64,000 bases of DNA from Lachnospiraceae bacterium (GCA_021771695.1 JAETON010000003.1:62001-126000), one strand, 5' to 3'; positions 1-9,515 are shown, numbered from the stretch's first letter. Program-made: numbers and translations. The notes: generated by a model from the sequence alone, not told the origin.

Positions 1-883
1 AAATCGTTCCTGCCTTTGCTTCATTTACTGTTGTAAATTTTTCTCCAGAATAAATACGAATTTGATTCACTTTCTCATTTTTTGAAATAACATCTTTAAC
101 CTTCAAACTCCCGCCAGTCACTTTCAGATGTGTCAGCCGGTTTCCCTGTGCATCTCTGGAGATTTTAAACACTTTTGCACCAAAATCCTCCACATGCTCT
201 GGCATGGAAGTATATGTTTCCATACCATGTAAAAATTCTTCAATTCCCTGCAGTTTTAGAGCAGACCCAAAATAACACGGAAATACTTTTCTTTCTGCAA
301 TCACTCTGCAGATATCTTTCTGTTCAATACTGCCTTCCTCCAAAAATTTATCTAACAGACCTTCCTCCGTCATTGCAATATTTTCAAAGAAATTTTCATT
401 CTCAATATCCGAAAAATCAATACATCCATCATCTAGCCGTTCTTTTAACTCCTGTAAAAGAGCCTCTTTGTCTGTTCCATTCTGATCCATTTTATTTACA
501 AATAAAAATACTGGTATCTGATATTTTTTCAAAAGATTCCATAAAGTTTTTGTATGTCCCTGCACTCCATCGGCACCACTGATCACCAAAACGGCATAAT
601 CAAGCACCTGTAAAGTCCGTTCCATTTCTGCTGAAAAATCCACATGCCCTGGTGTGTCCAGCAATGTCATTTTCATATCTGCAAGGGACACCTCTGCCTG
701 CTTTGAGAAAATCGTAATACCTCTGGCCCGCTCTAGGGCATAGGTATCCAAAAAAGCATCTCCATTATCAACACGTCCCATTTTGCGGATATTTCCGCTA
801 ATATATAAAATCCCTTCAGAAAGGGTTGTTTTTCCCGCATCTACATGTGCCAGAATGCCAGCACATATTTTCTTTTTCTTCAT
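1..883 (-). CDS. Tet(M)/EF-G-like ribosomal protection GTPase, partial
   Basis: This is the N-terminal 294 residues of a translation GTPase; the rest lies outside the window. It opens with MKKKKICAGILAHVDAGKTT, so the P-loop (AHVDAGKT) is near residues 13-20. The switch region ERARGITI, the G3 box DTPGH and the G4 box NKMD follow in order. The layout and the 'VDAGKTTLSE...SG' start match the Tet(M)/Tet(O) family, which removes tetracycline from the ribosome, rather than housekeeping EF-G. Many Lachnospiraceae carry chromosomal relatives whose resistance role is unproven, so drug resistance is inference. The ATG at 881-883 has a modest GGATAGGAT site just upstream. Confidence 0.85.
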   Translation of the reverse strand, partial: MKKKKICAGILAHVDAGKTTLSEGILYISGNIRKMGRVDNGDAFLDTYALERARGITIFSKQAEVSLADMKMTLLDTPGHVDFSAEMERTLQVLDYAVLVISGADGVQGHTKTLWNLLKKYQIPVFLFVNKMDQNGTDKEALLQELKERLDDGCIDFSDIENENFFENIAMTEEGLLDKFLEEGSIEQKDICRVIAERKVFPCYFGSALKLQGIEEFLHGMETYTSMPEHVEDFGAKVFKISRDAQGNRLTHLKVTGGSLKVKDVISKNEKVNQIRIYSGEKFTTVNEAKAGTI

Positions 884-887
884 GTTA

Positions 888-1010
888 TTATCCTATCCAG
901 TTACTTTCAATTTCTTCTTTCAACTTCGTAAACATTTTAAAATCTGATGTGGAGAGCCATAACTGCTCAAAACAAATTTCATATAATCTAACAAAACCAG
1001 TTCGTACCAC
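888..1010 (-). CDS. possible 40-residue leader ORF upstream of the Tet(M)-like gene
   Basis: A GTG-initiated reading frame of 40 residues ends in two consecutive TAA codons (888-890 and 885-887) and stops 4 bases before the Tet(M)-like ATG. Its C-terminus (KLKEEIESNW) looks like real coding sequence. It could be a leader peptide that couples translation to the GTPase gene, as short leader ORFs do in known tet(M) attenuation, or the decayed tail of another gene. There is no convincing ribosome site for the GTG. Confidence 0.25.
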   Translation of the reverse strand: MVRTGFVRLYEICFEQLWLSTSDFKMFTKLKEEIESNWIG

Positions 1011-1072
1011 ATCCTATCTTTGCATCATACTACAGATTTACATTCCCCACCAGTATAATTTTATTGAAATGC

Positions 1073-1109
1073 GAGAAAGACATTTCCTAAAACAGGAAAT
1101 GTCTTTCTC
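1073..1109 (-). terminator. stem-loop downstream of the symporter gene
   Basis: A perfect 16-bp inverted repeat (GAGAAAGACATTTCCT and its complement, loop AAAAC) lies 30 bases past the symporter stop codon and before the Tet(M)-like gene. The T-run on the minus side is weak, so it may act as a leaky terminator or attenuator between the two genes. Confidence 0.6.
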
Positions 1110-1138
1110 AAAATTTATGGAGTAACTAATTGGAGTAT

Positions 1139-2485
1139 CTAACGATTATATATATCTAAATCTAATTCCTTCTCTTTTGCATTTACAATGACATTTGTAG
1201 CCGCATCACCAACAACATTTAAGGTGATAACTGCCATTCCCGGCAGATAACTGATGGCAAGTACCAACGCATATCCTACCATGCAAAGTTCAGAATTTAA
1301 TCCTAAACCAGACATGATAACGAAAATTAATGTAGTTCCTGCTACCGGAATTGCCGGAGTTCCCATTGCTACACAAATGGATAAAAATGCCGCAGTAATT
1401 AGTTTTGCAGGTGTAATATCGATTCCTGCTGCCGTCGCAATGAATGTGATTGCCATCATATGCATTGCGGTAGTTCCGTTCATATTGATGGTCATTCCTG
1501 TCGGCAGTACAAAACTGCTGATTTCATCACTGCATCCTAATTCTTCAATACATGTCTTACGATTCAAAGGCAGTGTTGCTGCGGAGGACTGTGTTGCGGC
1601 AGCAAACATACCAACCTTAAAAATCTTCTTTGCAAATTTCATTGGATTTAACCCGGTTGTAATGAAAATACCTGCCGGATAAAGTGTTGCTACTAATACC
1701 AAACTCATAATGATTGTCGCAATCATAAATGTCAATGTCGGCCGGATATATTCCACGCCATAAGTTGCAAAAGTTCTTGCAAGCATACAGAAAATTGCAA
1801 TCGGACTGACTTTATTAATCAAAAAGTCCATATAAACCTGAACGATGCTGCTTAAACATTCCATTAGTTTTTTCATTGGTGCTGCCTTTTCTCCCAAGGC
1901 ATTCATGGCTAATCCAATGATTACTGCAACGACAACAACTGCCAAAATACTATTATTAGAGGCTAAAACCTCTGTAACATTGGATGGCACTGCATTGACA
2001 ATTGTTGTTAATGGATTATATGCATCCAGTGTTGCCACATTTCCAGTATCTGCAGCCGGAAGATTTACAGAGAATAATCCCAATGATTTAATTAGGTATG
2101 CGAAGCAGCCGGCAAGAAATGCTCCTACGCAATAAAATCCTACAAATGTTCCGATGGTTTTCCCTGCAATTCTTCCTAACTTCTGCGGATCAGCCATGCT
2201 GCACAAGGCTGTACTTAAAGATGATAAAACCAATGGCACGATTGCCAGCTGTAATCCTCTCATAAATAACTGCTGGATAATATAAAACAGTCCAAGGGAT
2301 TTAAACCCCTTTTCCTGTGTAATATCTTGGAAAAACAGACGGTTTAACCATGTCCAAAGACCATCATTTCCACTTGCAGCCGTTGATTCTCTTAACCACA
2401 AACATAAAACACCGACTAATATTCCACCTGCCATTGCAATCATGATTTTTTTCATGATTGACATGCCTTCTTTTTTCTTTCCCAT
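1139..2485 (-). CDS. dicarboxylate/amino acid:cation symporter (DAACS family)
   Basis: A 448-residue membrane protein of the glutamate/dicarboxylate:sodium symporter family. The serine-rich hairpin tip appears as ATQSSAATLP and the TM7 cation motif as NMNGT; the usual form is NMDGT, so the conserved Asp is Asn here. Length and hydrophobic pattern fit the eight-helix, two-hairpin fold. Family substrates are glutamate, aspartate, C4-dicarboxylates, serine/threonine or cystine; the substrate here cannot be read from the sequence. The start has a GGAGGG ribosome site 6 bases upstream. It lies 84 bp after the DeoR gene and may be transcribed with it. Confidence 0.88.
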   Translation of the reverse strand: MGKKKEGMSIMKKIMIAMAGGILVGVLCLWLRESTAASGNDGLWTWLNRLFFQDITQEKGFKSLGLFYIIQQLFMRGLQLAIVPLVLSSLSTALCSMADPQKLGRIAGKTIGTFVGFYCVGAFLAGCFAYLIKSLGLFSVNLPAADTGNVATLDAYNPLTTIVNAVPSNVTEVLASNNSILAVVVVAVIIGLAMNALGEKAAPMKKLMECLSSIVQVYMDFLINKVSPIAIFCMLARTFATYGVEYIRPTLTFMIATIIMSLVLVATLYPAGIFITTGLNPMKFAKKIFKVGMFAAATQSSAATLPLNRKTCIEELGCSDEISSFVLPTGMTINMNGTTAMHMMAITFIATAAGIDITPAKLITAAFLSICVAMGTPAIPVAGTTLIFVIMSGLGLNSELCMVGYALVLAISYLPGMAVITLNVVGDAATNVIVNAKEKELDLDIYNR

Positions 2486-2569
2486 TTGCTCCCTCCGATC
2501 CAGACAGTGGGCAGGGACTGCGCCCTCCTGTCTACCTTTGAAAGCAGAATGTTTATGCAGCGAAATAGT

Positions 2570-3325
2570 TTAGTATATCAACTGTATATTCTTTTTCTCG
2601 CAAAGCTGAATCCATTCATCCTCCGGTTTTTGATCTGTTACCAAATAATCCAAATCTTCAAAATCCAAAAGGTGTGCAAAAGCTGTTTTCCCAAACTTTG
2701 TATGATCTACCAGCAATGCGACTTCTTCTGCCTGCTGTATCATACACTTTTTCACCTCTGCTTCGCTCTCGTTTGTATCTGTAACGCCTTTTTCAATATC
2801 CAAGCCCTTACAACTGATTAAAACGATATTCACATGATAACGCTGGACAGTCTCTTTTGCTGCCTGTCCTTGGAGAGATAATGTTCTCTTATTAAACATC
2901 CCGCCTGTAGAAATAATTCGTATATCCGTATCACCAAGCTCTCTAAAAATCTCTGTGGATGCACTTAAAATCGTCAGTTCTTTATCTTTCAACATCTTCA
3001 CTGCCTCCATCACTGTCGTGCTGGAATCCGTTGCAATGGTTGACTTATTCTTTAAAATATCAAAAAATGCTGCTGCGATTTTCTTTTTCTCTCCAATATT
3101 TATCGCTGCCCTTTTATAAAAGTGTACATTTTCTCTTTGAGCCGTATGATTATATACCGCTCCTCCAAATGTACGCGTCAAAAACCCTTCTGCTTCTAAT
3201 TTTTCCAAATCTCTTCGGATTGTTTCTTCCGTCACCTGATAGGTACGGCTTAAATTTGTTACTGTAACCTTCTTTTCCGTCTCAACCTGCTGCCTAATCA
3301 GCATTAATCTATCTTTTGCTGCCAT
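2570..3325 (-). CDS. DeoR-family transcriptional regulator
   Basis: A 251-residue sugar-operon repressor. The N-terminal winged helix contains the DeoR signature (TEETIRRDLEKLEAEGFL, about residues 32-49). The remainder is the DeoR C-terminal sensor fold that binds phosphorylated sugars, with an SSTTV loop in the middle. A GGGGGTGA ribosome site precedes the ATG. It follows the catabolic operon ending at 3443 and is the obvious candidate to control that operon, though its operator is not proven. A stem-loop separates it from the aldo/keto reductase gene. Confidence 0.9.
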   Translation of the reverse strand: MAAKDRLMLIRQQVETEKKVTVTNLSRTYQVTEETIRRDLEKLEAEGFLTRTFGGAVYNHTAQRENVHFYKRAAINIGEKKKIAAAFFDILKNKSTIATDSSTTVMEAVKMLKDKELTILSASTEIFRELGDTDIRIISTGGMFNKRTLSLQGQAAKETVQRYHVNIVLISCKGLDIEKGVTDTNESEAEVKKCMIQQAEEVALLVDHTKFGKTAFAHLLDFEDLDYLVTDQKPEDEWIQLCEKKNIQLIY

Positions 3326-3365
3326 TTCATCACCCCCATGATAATCTTTATTTTATCATCTTTTT

Positions 3366-3402
3366 CTGTGGGAATCAAAATATTTCATTTTGATTCCCAC
3401 AG
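3366..3402 (-). terminator. 16-bp perfect stem-loop between aldo/keto reductase and deoR-type genes
   Basis: CTGTGGGAATCAAAAT is repeated in inverse orientation around the 5-base loop ATTTC. On the minus strand, where the genes lie, it is followed by an A-rich and not a T-rich tract. It may therefore be a processing or partial termination site instead of a full terminator. Confidence 0.5.
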
Positions 3403-3442
3403 TTTTCTGATAATTCAAAGAATATATGGAGCTATTCTTATT

Positions 3443-4435
3443 TTATTTATCGATAGCTTCTGCTGATTCACGCATGAATGCTACATCTTTTGGATCTAAC
3501 TCTAATTCTGCTGATTTTACATTTTCTCTTATTTCATCAACCGTTGTAGATCCACTTAATAAGTTCAAAAAGTCTCCCTGTGCAAGAATCCATCCAAGTG
3601 CAAGATTTGCAATTGTGCAGTCATATTTTTCACAAAGAGGTTTCCATGATTCCATCATATCCATTGCATTCTGCATATTGTCCGGCTGGAACCACTTCTT
3701 AGGAATCTGTGCACCAACTGGTTTGTAATCTCTTGGGAATGTTCCAGATAATAATCCCATTTCAAGCGGGGAATAGCACTGGATCGTAACACCATTTTCA
3801 CGTGCACATGGAATAATCTCATCTTCAATTCCACGGTCTAAGATAGAATATTTTACCTGAACGATATCTAAATCTCCCCATTTTAAGTATTCTTCAATGT
3901 GGTTGATATCTACGTTTGCAGCACCGATTGCTTTAATTTTTCCCTGTGCTTTTAAGTCATTTAAAACATCCATTGTTTTCTGGATTGGCACAAAGTATTC
4001 TGTTCCAGGTGTTGCCTGCCAATGTGTCATATAAACATCCACATAGTCAGTCCCTAATCGTTTTAATGATTCTTCAATTTCTTTTTTCACAGATTCACTG
4101 TTTAAGTTCTTGTATAACTGAATTCCGTTCACTTTGTTAAAGAGATCACCTTTCATTTCCTGATCCCATGTTACACCACATTTTGTGATGATACAAACAT
4201 CTTCACGGTTCATTCCTTCTAAAGCTTTTCCAAGAATTTTTTCTGAATTACCAAAGTTGTATCCCGGAGCTGTATCAATTAAGTTAACTCCAGCTTTTGG
4301 AGCCTCTCTAATTGTATCTACAACTGTCTGAAGTTCATGATCTCCACCCCAAGCAGAACCGCCGCCAATGGACCAAGTTCCAAGACCGATTCTGGAAATA
4401 TCCATTCCTGTTTTTCCTAATTTCATTGTTTTCAT
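3443..4435 (-). CDS. aldo/keto reductase
   Basis: A 330-residue TIM-barrel oxidoreductase of the aldo/keto reductase superfamily. Visible landmarks are DTAPGYNFGNSE (the catalytic Tyr motif, about residues 54-65), the downstream Lys in IITKCG, and the C-terminal NADPH-binding segment near SGSTTVDEIREN. It is the last structural gene of the catabolic cluster that starts at 10611. A role in reducing an aldehyde or ketose of that pathway is likely but the substrate is unknown. Confidence 0.88.
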   Translation of the reverse strand: MKTMKLGKTGMDISRIGLGTWSIGGGSAWGGDHELQTVVDTIREAPKAGVNLIDTAPGYNFGNSEKILGKALEGMNREDVCIITKCGVTWDQEMKGDLFNKVNGIQLYKNLNSESVKKEIEESLKRLGTDYVDVYMTHWQATPGTEYFVPIQKTMDVLNDLKAQGKIKAIGAANVDINHIEEYLKWGDLDIVQVKYSILDRGIEDEIIPCARENGVTIQCYSPLEMGLLSGTFPRDYKPVGAQIPKKWFQPDNMQNAMDMMESWKPLCEKYDCTIANLALGWILAQGDFLNLLSGSTTVDEIRENVKSAELELDPKDVAFMRESAEAIDK

Positions 4436-4467
4436 TTTTATTGTCCTTTCAGTCCTAATTATTTGAA

Positions 4468-5427
4468 CTATTTATAATCTTTCTTATATTGTTTCAACAT
4501 ATCTTCAACCATGTTTCTGTTCTGAACACCAGAAGTTGCTCCCGGATGCTGTACGGCAATTGCTGCAGTACAGTTTGCATATTCTCCACAGCCTTTCAGG
4601 TCTTTTCCTTGAAGCAATGCTGCGATAAATCCAGATGCAAAGTTATCTCCGGCACCAATGGTATCAACTGCTGTAATACCTTTACATGCTGGAACGATCA
4701 TTGCACCATCTTTATTGCGAATATAGCATCCTCTTTTTCCAATCTTCATAACTACATTTTTAATTCCATAGCTGAAAAGTTTGTCCGCGACTTTTGCCTC
4801 ATCTGTTTCCCCTGTCATTAAGCGGGCTTCGTCAAAGTTCGGGAAGAAATAATCTACATAGCTTAATGCTCCTGCAATATCATCTAATGTTTCTCCCAAA
4901 CGAGGCATAATCATATCTGCTGTAATCGTCATATCCTGTTCTTTGGCAAATTTAAAAATAACTTCCAGTGTTTTTCCATCTAATAAAGGACAGTTAAAAA
5001 TACTTGCTAATGATAAGATTTTTGCTTCCTTAATTTTCTCGAAATTCACATGTTCGATATTTTCTTTCCAAAGGCTTCCATTACGGTTGGTAATAAATGT
5101 TCTTTCTCCATCCGCTGTTACAAGACCTACATTAATGGATGTATCCAAAGAAGGATCAATTGTTACACCTTCTGTATCAATATCATCTTTATCACAAGAG
5201 CGTAAAATAAATGCTCCTGCTGCATCATCACCAATCGCTGCCATAAGCCCGGTCTTAAATCCTAAACGGCTGATAATGGTTGATTCATTCATTGCATCTC
5301 CGCCGACAGCCATTGCAATCTGATCGACCGGATATGACTCAATATCAAAGATTTCTCTTGATACCGGACGCAGCGGAATATCAACAACCGCTGCACCCAG
5401 ACATAAAACGTCTAATTTTTTTTCCAC
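4468..5427 (-). CDS. PfkB-family carbohydrate kinase
   Basis: A 319-residue sugar kinase of the ribokinase/PfkB family. The N-terminal substrate segment contains GGDAMNEST (about residues 42-50). The second PfkB signature with the catalytic Asp is DTIGAGDNFASGF (about residues 255-267). It starts with GTG, and its first base is the last base of the aldolase stop codon (TAGTG overlap), so the two are translationally coupled. This places kinase and aldolase in one pathway: phosphorylation of a ketose or ketose phosphate and then cleavage. Confidence 0.92.
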   Translation of the reverse strand: MEKKLDVLCLGAAVVDIPLRPVSREIFDIESYPVDQIAMAVGGDAMNESTIISRLGFKTGLMAAIGDDAAGAFILRSCDKDDIDTEGVTIDPSLDTSINVGLVTADGERTFITNRNGSLWKENIEHVNFEKIKEAKILSLASIFNCPLLDGKTLEVIFKFAKEQDMTITADMIMPRLGETLDDIAGALSYVDYFFPNFDEARLMTGETDEAKVADKLFSYGIKNVVMKIGKRGCYIRNKDGAMIVPACKGITAVDTIGAGDNFASGFIAALLQGKDLKGCGEYANCTAAIAVQHPGATSGVQNRNMVEDMLKQYKKDYK

Positions 5428-6266
5428 TATTCATCAGCCCTTCCGTCGTCACCGAACAATTTGATTTTGTACATTGCACGTTCTTTTACTGCTTTACGGA
5501 CTTCACGTTCCAAAGCAAGGAAAGGTTCATCTTTGTGGGCATTAATTGCTTCCATAGCTGCCTGGCAGAGTTCTGTATGGATATTGATCTTTGCAATACC
5601 ACACTGAATTGCTTTTTTGATATCTTCATCACCGATACCGGATGCTCCGTGAAGTACAAGCGGTACACTGACTTCTCTATTTACTTCTTCGATAATATCG
5701 AATCTAATTTTTGGTTCTGCAGTGTAAACGCCGTGTACGTTACCAACTGCTACTGCAAGAGAATCGCATCCTGTACGTTCTACAAAGTCTTTTGCCTGGG
5801 AAGGATCGGTATAAGCATATTCAGCCAATGCTTCTTCATATACGGTTTCATTTCCAACATGTCCTAATTCTGCTTCTACTGGAATATTGTATCTGTGGAA
5901 GTAATCTACACACCTCTTGATTTCTGCGACATTTTCTTCATAAGGTAATGCAGATGCATCACGCATAACAGAATTCATGCAATGATCTACTGCGTTCTTT
6001 AAAATTGTCCAGTTGCGGCCATGATCCCAGTGTAAAATAACCGGAACGGTTGCTTTCTTTGCCATAGATTCCATCATATAACAGAAATCTTCAAAAGAAG
6101 TATTTCCTGTAAATCCTGTTCCAAAAGAGATGATAATCGGAGCGCGAAGTTCTTCCGCAGCATCAATTACTCCCATTAACATTTCTGCATTCCATACGTT
6201 AAAATGTGGAATTGCGTAATGTCCTTCACTTGCTTTCTGTTCCCAAAATCTAATATCTGCAATCAT
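5427..6266 (-). CDS. class II (zinc) ketose-bisphosphate aldolase
   Basis: A 279-residue class II aldolase of the fructose/tagatose-bisphosphate type. Zinc and catalytic elements are visible in order: the Asp/His pair in LHWDHG, the Glu in VEAELGHVG, the His in GNVHGVY, and the phosphate-binding segment LHGASGIGDED. It cleaves a ketose (bis)phosphate to a triose phosphate and an aldehyde. Its coupling to the PfkB kinase and its neighbours suggest it serves a rare sugar or polyol route rather than central glycolysis. Confidence 0.92.
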   Translation of the reverse strand: MIADIRFWEQKASEGHYAIPHFNVWNAEMLMGVIDAAEELRAPIIISFGTGFTGNTSFEDFCYMMESMAKKATVPVILHWDHGRNWTILKNAVDHCMNSVMRDASALPYEENVAEIKRCVDYFHRYNIPVEAELGHVGNETVYEEALAEYAYTDPSQAKDFVERTGCDSLAVAVGNVHGVYTAEPKIRFDIIEEVNREVSVPLVLHGASGIGDEDIKKAIQCGIAKINIHTELCQAAMEAINAHKDEPFLALEREVRKAVKERAMYKIKLFGDDGRADE

Positions 6267-6291
6267 TTTATTTCTCCTTTTTATTCGCTCG

Positions 6292-7353
6292 TTATTCTGC
6301 TACTTTTACAACACCTTTTACCATATCAAGCTTCTTCACAGGATCAATTGCATCCATAAATGCCTGCTGTACATCTTTGTAATCATAAATATGAGTTACC
6401 ATATCTTTTACATTGAATTTTCCTGTAGCAATCGCTTCAATGGTCTGAGGGAAGTTATTACAATATCTAAATGAAGTCTGAATGGTAACTTCACGGTTAA
6501 TTTTTAAGAAATCAATCGGAACCGGTTTAGACTGTGTTCCAACCATCATAATCTTACCGCCGCGTGCTACAATCTGCACTGCCTGACCTGTTGTAAATGC
6601 AGATCCTGCACACTCAAACACAAGGTCTACCCCTTGATCTCCATACATGTCTTCCGCTCTTAAAACAGCAACGGTATCCTGATTTTTTCCGTTAATTGTT
6701 CTTGCAGCTCCTAATTCTTTCGCCAGATCCAGACGTTTGTCCATAACATCGACAACTGTAATATCCGCAGCTCCAAGACTCTTACAAGCCTGCAGCACCA
6801 TAAGTCCAATGGTACCGGCTCCAAGAATTACAATGCTCTTTCCTAATCTTGCTTCACCAAGAATTGCTGCATGCATTCCAACTGCTGCCGGCTCTACTAA
6901 AGCAGCTTCCATTGTTGTCATTCCTTCTGGAACATGATATGTCCATTCTTCCGGATGTGTCATATACTGTGTCAAAGCACCTTTATAATTTGGCTGTGTT
7001 GCCATGAAATCAACACCTGGGCAGATATTATAACGTCCGGTACGACAGTAATCACATGTATTATCCGGAACACCCGGCTCAATTAAAACTTTGTCTCCAA
7101 CTTTAAATTTTGTAACCTTTGCTCCAACTTTAACTACTTCTCCAGCCACTTCATGTCCAAGTCCAATTTTCTGATTTGGATCTTTTGGCGGAATAAATGG
7201 ACCAAATTCAAAACCATGAATATCTGATCCGCACATACCAACGTATTCTACCTTCATCAAAATTTCGTTGTCTTTTGGTTCCGGAACAGGACATTCCTGA
7301 ATTTCAAATTGTTTCGGAGTTACTAAAATTGCTTCTGAATTCTTCATTTCCAA
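6292..7353 (-). CDS. zinc-dependent polyol dehydrogenase (MDR, sorbitol dehydrogenase type)
   Basis: A 353-residue medium-chain dehydrogenase. The catalytic zinc site is seen in GMCGSDIHG with GHEVAGEV. A structural-zinc lobe is seen in CDYCRTGRYNIC. The NAD-binding Rossmann motif is GAGTIG (about residue 178). Such enzymes interconvert polyols and ketoses. It lies between the MFS transporter and the aldolase, 25 bp from the latter. Confidence 0.9.
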   Translation of the reverse strand: MEMKNSEAILVTPKQFEIQECPVPEPKDNEILMKVEYVGMCGSDIHGFEFGPFIPPKDPNQKIGLGHEVAGEVVKVGAKVTKFKVGDKVLIEPGVPDNTCDYCRTGRYNICPGVDFMATQPNYKGALTQYMTHPEEWTYHVPEGMTTMEAALVEPAAVGMHAAILGEARLGKSIVILGAGTIGLMVLQACKSLGAADITVVDVMDKRLDLAKELGAARTINGKNQDTVAVLRAEDMYGDQGVDLVFECAGSAFTTGQAVQIVARGGKIMMVGTQSKPVPIDFLKINREVTIQTSFRYCNNFPQTIEAIATGKFNVKDMVTHIYDYKDVQQAFMDAIDPVKKLDMVKGVVKVAE

Positions 7354-7371
7354 AGCCTCCTTTTGAAGATC

Positions 7372-7400
7372 TTCAGTGCCTGATAAAATCAGACACTGAA
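7372..7400 (-). terminator. intergenic stem-loop within the catabolic operon
   Basis: TTCAGTG-C-CTGAT pairs with ATCAG-A-CACTGAA around an AAA loop, between the transporter stop and the dehydrogenase start. There is no T-run on the minus strand. It may set the ratio of transporter to enzyme transcripts by RNA processing or partial termination. Confidence 0.4.
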
Positions 7401-7412
7401 TAAAACTAATTA

Positions 7413-8795
7413 TTATTCTACGTTACCGATGTCTTCGACAGATTCTCCTCTTGTTTCCACACCGAATACGATGATGGATACAGCGATGATTGCTGCTACG
7501 ATTGAGATTAAAACGAACACACCATTTGATCCCATAGAGCTTGCTGCTACATATGTTACTAAGAATGGGAAGAAGATATTACTTACACGTCCCATAGCGT
7601 TACAGAATCCAGATCCTGATAACTTCGCTGATGTCGGCCACATCTCCGGTACATATACTGCTGATGCATAACATACATACATATAAATGAATGTATTCAA
7701 TACGAATGTTGAAGCAATCAATGCTGTCATTGTTGTCTGTTTCGATGTGATAATTCCCATCACTGCCATGGCAGCTAACAAAGCCACACCTGTAGTTCTT
7801 CTAGGTACTTTATCCATATACAAGGATGCTAAGAAGATTCCAAATGGAGCACCGAATAATCCGAACATCGTCATAAACTGAGACTGTGATGTATCATATC
7901 CTAAAGAACTCAACAATGAAGGCATCCAGTTCATCAACGTATACTGAATGGTATTCATACCGATTAATACTAAAGATCCACAAATTGTTCTCTTTAATAA
8001 GTTTCCTTTAAACAATGCAGAATATGGTAAATTCTTTACTTTTACAGGTGATGTTTCTTCGATTGGAGGTAATGGTTTTCCTGTAGATGCTTCGATTTCT
8101 TTTTCAATTTCTGTCATAATTGCATCTGCTTCATCAACTCTTCCCTGAGCTTCTAACCAACGTGGAGACTCTGGATATTTGTTGTAAATAATGATACTTG
8201 CAATGATAGATAATACAGAAGGAATGATGTACTGGATTCTCCAGTTCATATTCATGCTGACTCCTGTAGAAACGATCAATAATGCAATACCGTTACAAAT
8301 TGGATGAGCAAAGTTTCCAATGAATGAGTTTCTAGAAGACCATACACCACGATTCTTTCCTGGTACATATTCTGTAAATGCTGCAAATAATACAACCAAT
8401 AATGCTCCTAATCCAAATCCCTGAATTAATCTGAACACATACAGAACAGTTACATTTGGAGCTGCTGCTCCGCCGATCATAGCAATAATATGAATAACTT
8501 CATATAATAAGATAGATTTTTTACGTCCAATTTTATCTCCGATTGGTCCACCAACCAATGCTCCAAACAACTGCCCAGCTGTATAAGTTGTTCCCCACAT
8601 AGCAAGAAGTTTAGAACCTGGTTCTAACCAATGCAGTTCATTTAATAATACATTCTGTACTGCTCCACCGATACCGTTTGACCAGCAAACCAACAGTGCG
8701 AAAGCTGAAACCAGCCACATTTTAATATGCCAGCCTGAATTCGGAAGACGGTCAAGTCTTGCACCGATATTCGCATTCTTTGTGTTAGATGTCAT
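7413..8795 (-). CDS. MFS sugar porter
   Basis: A 460-residue transporter with about 12 membrane segments. The loop 2-3 motif GGPIGDKIGRKKS and the diagnostic sugar-porter motif PESPRWL after TM6 are both present. It probably imports the sugar or polyol used by the flanking dehydrogenases and epimerase, unphosphorylated, which would explain why the cluster carries its own kinase. The cytoplasmic central loop is about residues 215-265. Confidence 0.92.
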   Translation of the reverse strand: MTSNTKNANIGARLDRLPNSGWHIKMWLVSAFALLVCWSNGIGGAVQNVLLNELHWLEPGSKLLAMWGTTYTAGQLFGALVGGPIGDKIGRKKSILLYEVIHIIAMIGGAAAPNVTVLYVFRLIQGFGLGALLVVLFAAFTEYVPGKNRGVWSSRNSFIGNFAHPICNGIALLIVSTGVSMNMNWRIQYIIPSVLSIIASIIIYNKYPESPRWLEAQGRVDEADAIMTEIEKEIEASTGKPLPPIEETSPVKVKNLPYSALFKGNLLKRTICGSLVLIGMNTIQYTLMNWMPSLLSSLGYDTSQSQFMTMFGLFGAPFGIFLASLYMDKVPRRTTGVALLAAMAVMGIITSKQTTMTALIASTFVLNTFIYMYVCYASAVYVPEMWPTSAKLSGSGFCNAMGRVSNIFFPFLVTYVAASSMGSNGVFVLISIVAAIIAVSIIVFGVETRGESVEDIGNVE

Positions 8796-8834
8796 AATTT
8801 TTTCCTCTTTTCCTAATTTGATAGTTTTTTCTTC

Positions 8835-9515
8835 TTATTTTAATGCTTCAGAAAGTTCCTTTTCCATAATATCCCATGCTTTGTGGAAATCCTCAGCTTT
8901 ATTCCACAATGCCGGAGGACCAAGAACAACCATATCCGCTCCTGCCTCATAAAGAGGACGATATACATCTTTGTTCATGGAACCATCTGCTTCAATCAAA
9001 AAGTCTAGTCCTTTTTCTTCACGTATTTTTACAAGTTTACGAATTTTGTCATATGTCTGTGTAATTACTTTCTGTCCTGAAATACCTGCATCTACAATCA
9101 TGATTGTAACCTTATCAAGGAGCGGCAGGTAGTATTCAATTGTTTCTAGCGGGACGGACGGATTGAGGGCGATTCCGGCTTTACATCCCAGGGATTTAAT
9201 TTTATTTAACGTAACAAAGGCGTCTCCTTCAATACAGTCTGTATGAGGAGTTATGTATGCCGCTCCTGCTTTAGCAAATACTTCCAGATACTGCTGAGGA
9301 TGCTTGATCATCAGATGTGCATCCATTGGTTTTGTCACCTTATCCTTCAAATAATCCAGATAATCCGGTCCAATTCCAAAACTCGGCACATACACTCCAT
9401 CTTTAATATCCATATGGAGGAAGTCTGATTTTTCATCAATCAGCTTTACCTGTTCTTCAATGTGAAACAAATCACAGCACCCCACGGAAGGGGCAATCAT
9501 TAACTTTCTTTCCAT
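8835..9515 (-). CDS. ribulose-phosphate 3-epimerase family, AlsE-like (allulose-6-phosphate 3-epimerase)
   Basis: A 226-residue TIM-barrel 3-epimerase. The metal/catalytic motifs are HMDIKDGVYVPSFG, DAHLMI and the second Asp in VDAGISGQ; in ribulose-5-phosphate epimerase the last is normally VDPGF-GQ. The C-terminal half (LIEADGSMN, ALWNKAEDFHKAW) resembles E. coli AlsE more than Rpe as I recall those sequences. It most likely epimerises carbon 3 of a ketohexose 6-phosphate, turning an allulose-type intermediate into fructose 6-phosphate; that substrate is inference. Confidence 0.8.
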   Translation of the reverse strand: MERKLMIAPSVGCCDLFHIEEQVKLIDEKSDFLHMDIKDGVYVPSFGIGPDYLDYLKDKVTKPMDAHLMIKHPQQYLEVFAKAGAAYITPHTDCIEGDAFVTLNKIKSLGCKAGIALNPSVPLETIEYYLPLLDKVTIMIVDAGISGQKVITQTYDKIRKLVKIREEKGLDFLIEADGSMNKDVYRPLYEAGADMVVLGPPALWNKAEDFHKAWDIMEKELSEALK

